A stretch of 32,030 nucleotides of DNA, from NCBI GenBank assembly GCA_945949735.1, contig CAMFFO010000013.1, forward strand, positions 1 to 32,030, in the 5' to 3' direction. This DNA comes from an uncultured Clostridia bacterium (GTDB lineage Bacteria; Bacillota; Clostridia; Oscillospirales; Oscillospiraceae). Position numbers and translations under genes: made by a program. Positions 30,818 through 32,030 of the stretch are shown piece after piece (position 1 is the stretch's first letter; each line of letters starts with the position of its first letter). The notes beneath the pieces are model-generated. The model had not been told where the DNA came from, searched no databases, and saw nothing but the letters and a program-made list of their open reading frames with translations.

Positions 30818-31053
30818 GAAATTGGTGTTTGAACGGCTTCGCCTCAAAGTATCCTGTCATTGCGAACCAGTCCGCAGACTGGTGTGGCAATCCCCCAGTT
30901 GAAAGGAACCAGGTAACGATTGCCACCAAAAATCGCGGTGACTCCCATTTTTTGGTGCTATTCGGTACATTTCCCCTCTAACCGGGGGATTGCCACACCA
31001 CTTAAGCGCACTGGCTCGCAATGACAACGTATACTCACAAACACCAATTTATC
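30818..31053. repeat. Intergenic palindromic element, copy H (TGTCATTGCGA interior)
   Basis: Left GAAATTGGTGTTTG, right CAAACACCAATTTATC, central block reversed. The left arm equals that of copy G; the right arm (ACGTATACTCA) is unlike all others. It lies in the leader of the SGNH-MBOAT operon, so the transcript from the promoter at 31084 would carry the whole palindrome. Confidence 0.85.
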
Positions 31054-31083
31054 TTTTCTTAGCTTCGCAAACAATTGCACTAT

Positions 31084-31112
31084 ATTATATCACTTTTTCT
31101 CCCATTACGCAA
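31084..31112 (-). promoter_or_regulatory. Likely promoter of the acylation operon
   Basis: Minus-strand TTGCGT (31107-31112), 17-base spacer, perfect TATAAT (31084-31089). Its transcript would cross repeat copy H before the SGNH gene at 30771. The -35 is weak. Confidence 0.5.
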
Positions 31113-31118
31113 CCATGG

Positions 31119-31206
31119 GTTTTCCGGCGTGTGAGAGCGGGAAAACGCTTACGGCCCCGAGGGTTTTGTAATTGGCAATTTCCTACGGATGATGGTCTTA
31201 CGCCGG
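31119..31206. other. Possible structured element between divergent promoters
   Basis: CCGGCGT (31124-31130) is perfectly complementary to ACGCCGG (31200-31206). Inside is AGCG-GGAAAA-CGCT (31136-31149) and an unpaired-looking GAGGGTTTTGTAATTGG. It lies upstream of the permease promoter, so it is not in that leader as mapped. No known riboswitch consensus was recognised. Confidence 0.3.
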
Positions 31207-31255
31207 GCCGATCTCCGCCATATTCTCCAAAAAATGCAGTTTACCGATTTTTTTC

Positions 31256-31284
31256 TTGCAAATTACACACCAAAAGAGTATACT
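31256..31284 (+). promoter_or_regulatory. Promoter of the permease gene
   Basis: TTGCAA (31256-31261), 17-base spacer, TATACT (31279-31284), giving a short leader of about 40 bases before the ATG at 31331. Confidence 0.65.
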
Positions 31285-31330
31285 TCCAGAGGAAAGAAAA
31301 CCCGAAAATAGATTGGAAAGGATCTGTGTT

Positions 31331-32030
31331 ATGTCTACTAACGAAAAGCAACCCGAAGCCATCTATGACGCGAAAACCATGGGCACCGGTAAGGTTCTGA
31401 TTCTGGGCCTGCAGCACCTGTTCGCCATGTTCGGCGCGACTGTGCTGGTTCCCGCCATCACCGGTCTGAATGTTTCCACCACGCTGCTGTTCGCGGGCCT
31501 CGGCACCCTGCTGTTCCACCTGATCACCGGACGGAAGGTTCCCGCGTTCCTGGGCTCCTCCTTCGCCTTCCTGGGCGCTTACGGCCTGATGACTGCCTCC
31601 GGCCAGAGCATTCCCCTGACCTACTCCAGCTTCGGCGTGGCTGTGGCGGGCCTTGTGTACCTGGTACTGGCCCTGCTGTTTAAGGTGTTCGGAGCCAAGA
31701 AGGTCATGCGCTTCTTCCCCCCCATCGTCACCGGCCCCGTGATCATCGCCATCGGCCTGACCCTGTCCGGTACTGCCATCGGAAGCTGCTCTGCCAACTG
31801 GGTGGTGGCCCTGGTCGCCATTCTGGTGGTTGTCGTCTGCAACATCTGGGGCAAGGGCATGGTGAAGATCGTTCCCATTCTGCTGGGTGTGGTCGCTTCC
31901 TATGCGGTGGCCATGGTTGTGGATCCCGCCGCCCGGGCGAACCTGGTGGCAAAGGTTTCCGAGGCCAAGTGGATCGGCCTGCCCGTGATCTGGGAGAACA
32001 CCGCCTTCTCCATCTTCGGCAAGGACTTTG
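31331..32030 (+). CDS. NCS2-family uracil/xanthine permease (partial, runs off the window)
   Basis: The first 233 residues of a nucleobase:cation symporter-2 protein that imports uracil or xanthine. A short polar N-terminus (MSTNEKQPEAIYD) is followed by the family start LGLQHLFAMFGATVLVPAITGLN, then FLGSSFAFLGAYG, which resembles the uracil-type PAxLGSSFAF motif, and FFPPIVTGPVIIAIGL. At least six hydrophobic segments are visible. Full proteins have about 420-450 residues, so roughly half is missing. The ribosome site GAAAGGAT sits about 9 bases before the ATG. UraA-like uracil transport is favoured, but xanthine cannot be excluded without the C-terminal half. Confidence 0.92.
   Translation, partial: MSTNEKQPEAIYDAKTMGTGKVLILGLQHLFAMFGATVLVPAITGLNVSTTLLFAGLGTLLFHLITGRKVPAFLGSSFAFLGAYGLMTASGQSIPLTYSSFGVAVAGLVYLVLALLFKVFGAKKVMRFFPPIVTGPVIIAIGLTLSGTAIGSCSANWVVALVAILVVVVCNIWGKGMVKIVPILLGVVASYAVAMVVDPAARANLVAKVSEAKWIGLPVIWENTAFSIFGKDF

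Noticed and set aside
7748-31053. CRISPR-like array
   Set aside because: The repeats are dispersed, long, palindromic and kilobases apart, without regular spacers or cas genes.
31111-31255. Guanine/xanthine riboswitch or PyrR site in front of the permease
   Set aside because: None of the conserved core bases of the purine riboswitch or the PyrR-binding loop is visible, and the best promoter starts transcription downstream of this region.

Overview
The window looks like a chromosomal segment from a fairly high-GC, spore-former-related Clostridia, probably an Oscillospiraceae-type gut anaerobe. This is an inference. It rests on strong AGGAGG-type ribosome binding sites, a T-box leader in front of thrS, a C-terminal piece of Spo0A, and Firmicutes-typical families (DUF2752, bacterial CD225, DHHW, DUF4358). 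No rRNA, CRISPR array, phage module or complete transposase gene is present.

Layout: (1) 22-4345, minus strand: an oppBCDF-type peptide ABC transporter operon without its binding protein; OppC carries a large extracytoplasmic insert. (2) 4863-5036: tRNA-Gln and tRNA-Lys. (3) 5037-7676: an AT-rich, scrambled stretch bounded by the intact tRNA-Lys and a second tRNA-Lys 3' half. It holds palindromes, a DUF2752 pseudogene broken by a 166-bp MITE, a zinc-ribbon/CD225 membrane protein and a Spo0A C-terminal fragment. It reads as a decayed tRNA-targeted island or a rearrangement scar. (4) 8271-11669: a small zinc-ribbon membrane protein, aspS and a 72-residue protein. (5) 11857-18408, minus strand: a cytosolic 5'-nucleotidase-like metallophosphoesterase, phnE-phnE-phnC-phnD and surE, plausibly a phosphorus or nucleotide scavenging neighbourhood; a possible PhoP box lies next to the phnD promoter. 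(6) 19047-21144: T-box and thrS, encoding a ThrRS without a TGS domain. (7) 21417-24171, minus: a phosphodiester-glycosidase-like membrane protein followed by an anchored protein of unknown function. (8) 24675-26521, minus: a YjjG-like HAD phosphatase and rsmA. (9) 26849-30771, minus: a four-gene operon (SGNH hydrolase, DUF4358, MBOAT, DHHW) that looks like an extracellular polysaccharide O-acylation cassette. (10) 31331-end, plus: an NCS2 uracil/xanthine permease that runs off the window.

The most striking feature is a family of eleven intergenic palindromic elements from 7748 to 31053. All share a terminal motif, GAYAAATTGGTGTTTG, in inverted orientation. The motif can fold into its own mini-hairpin. 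These common ends enclose three unrelated interiors: a TGTCATTGCGA module (eight copies), a CCTTCCCCCGGGGGGAAGG module (two copies) and a GTAGGGGCGGCTATCAGC module (one copy). The arms between end and interior are shuffled among copies, one copy is a deletion derivative nested in a further palindrome, and two copies are fused end to end. This suggests one end-recognition system (for example a REP-type Y1 transposase encoded elsewhere) acting on different cargoes, with ongoing recombination or conversion between copies.
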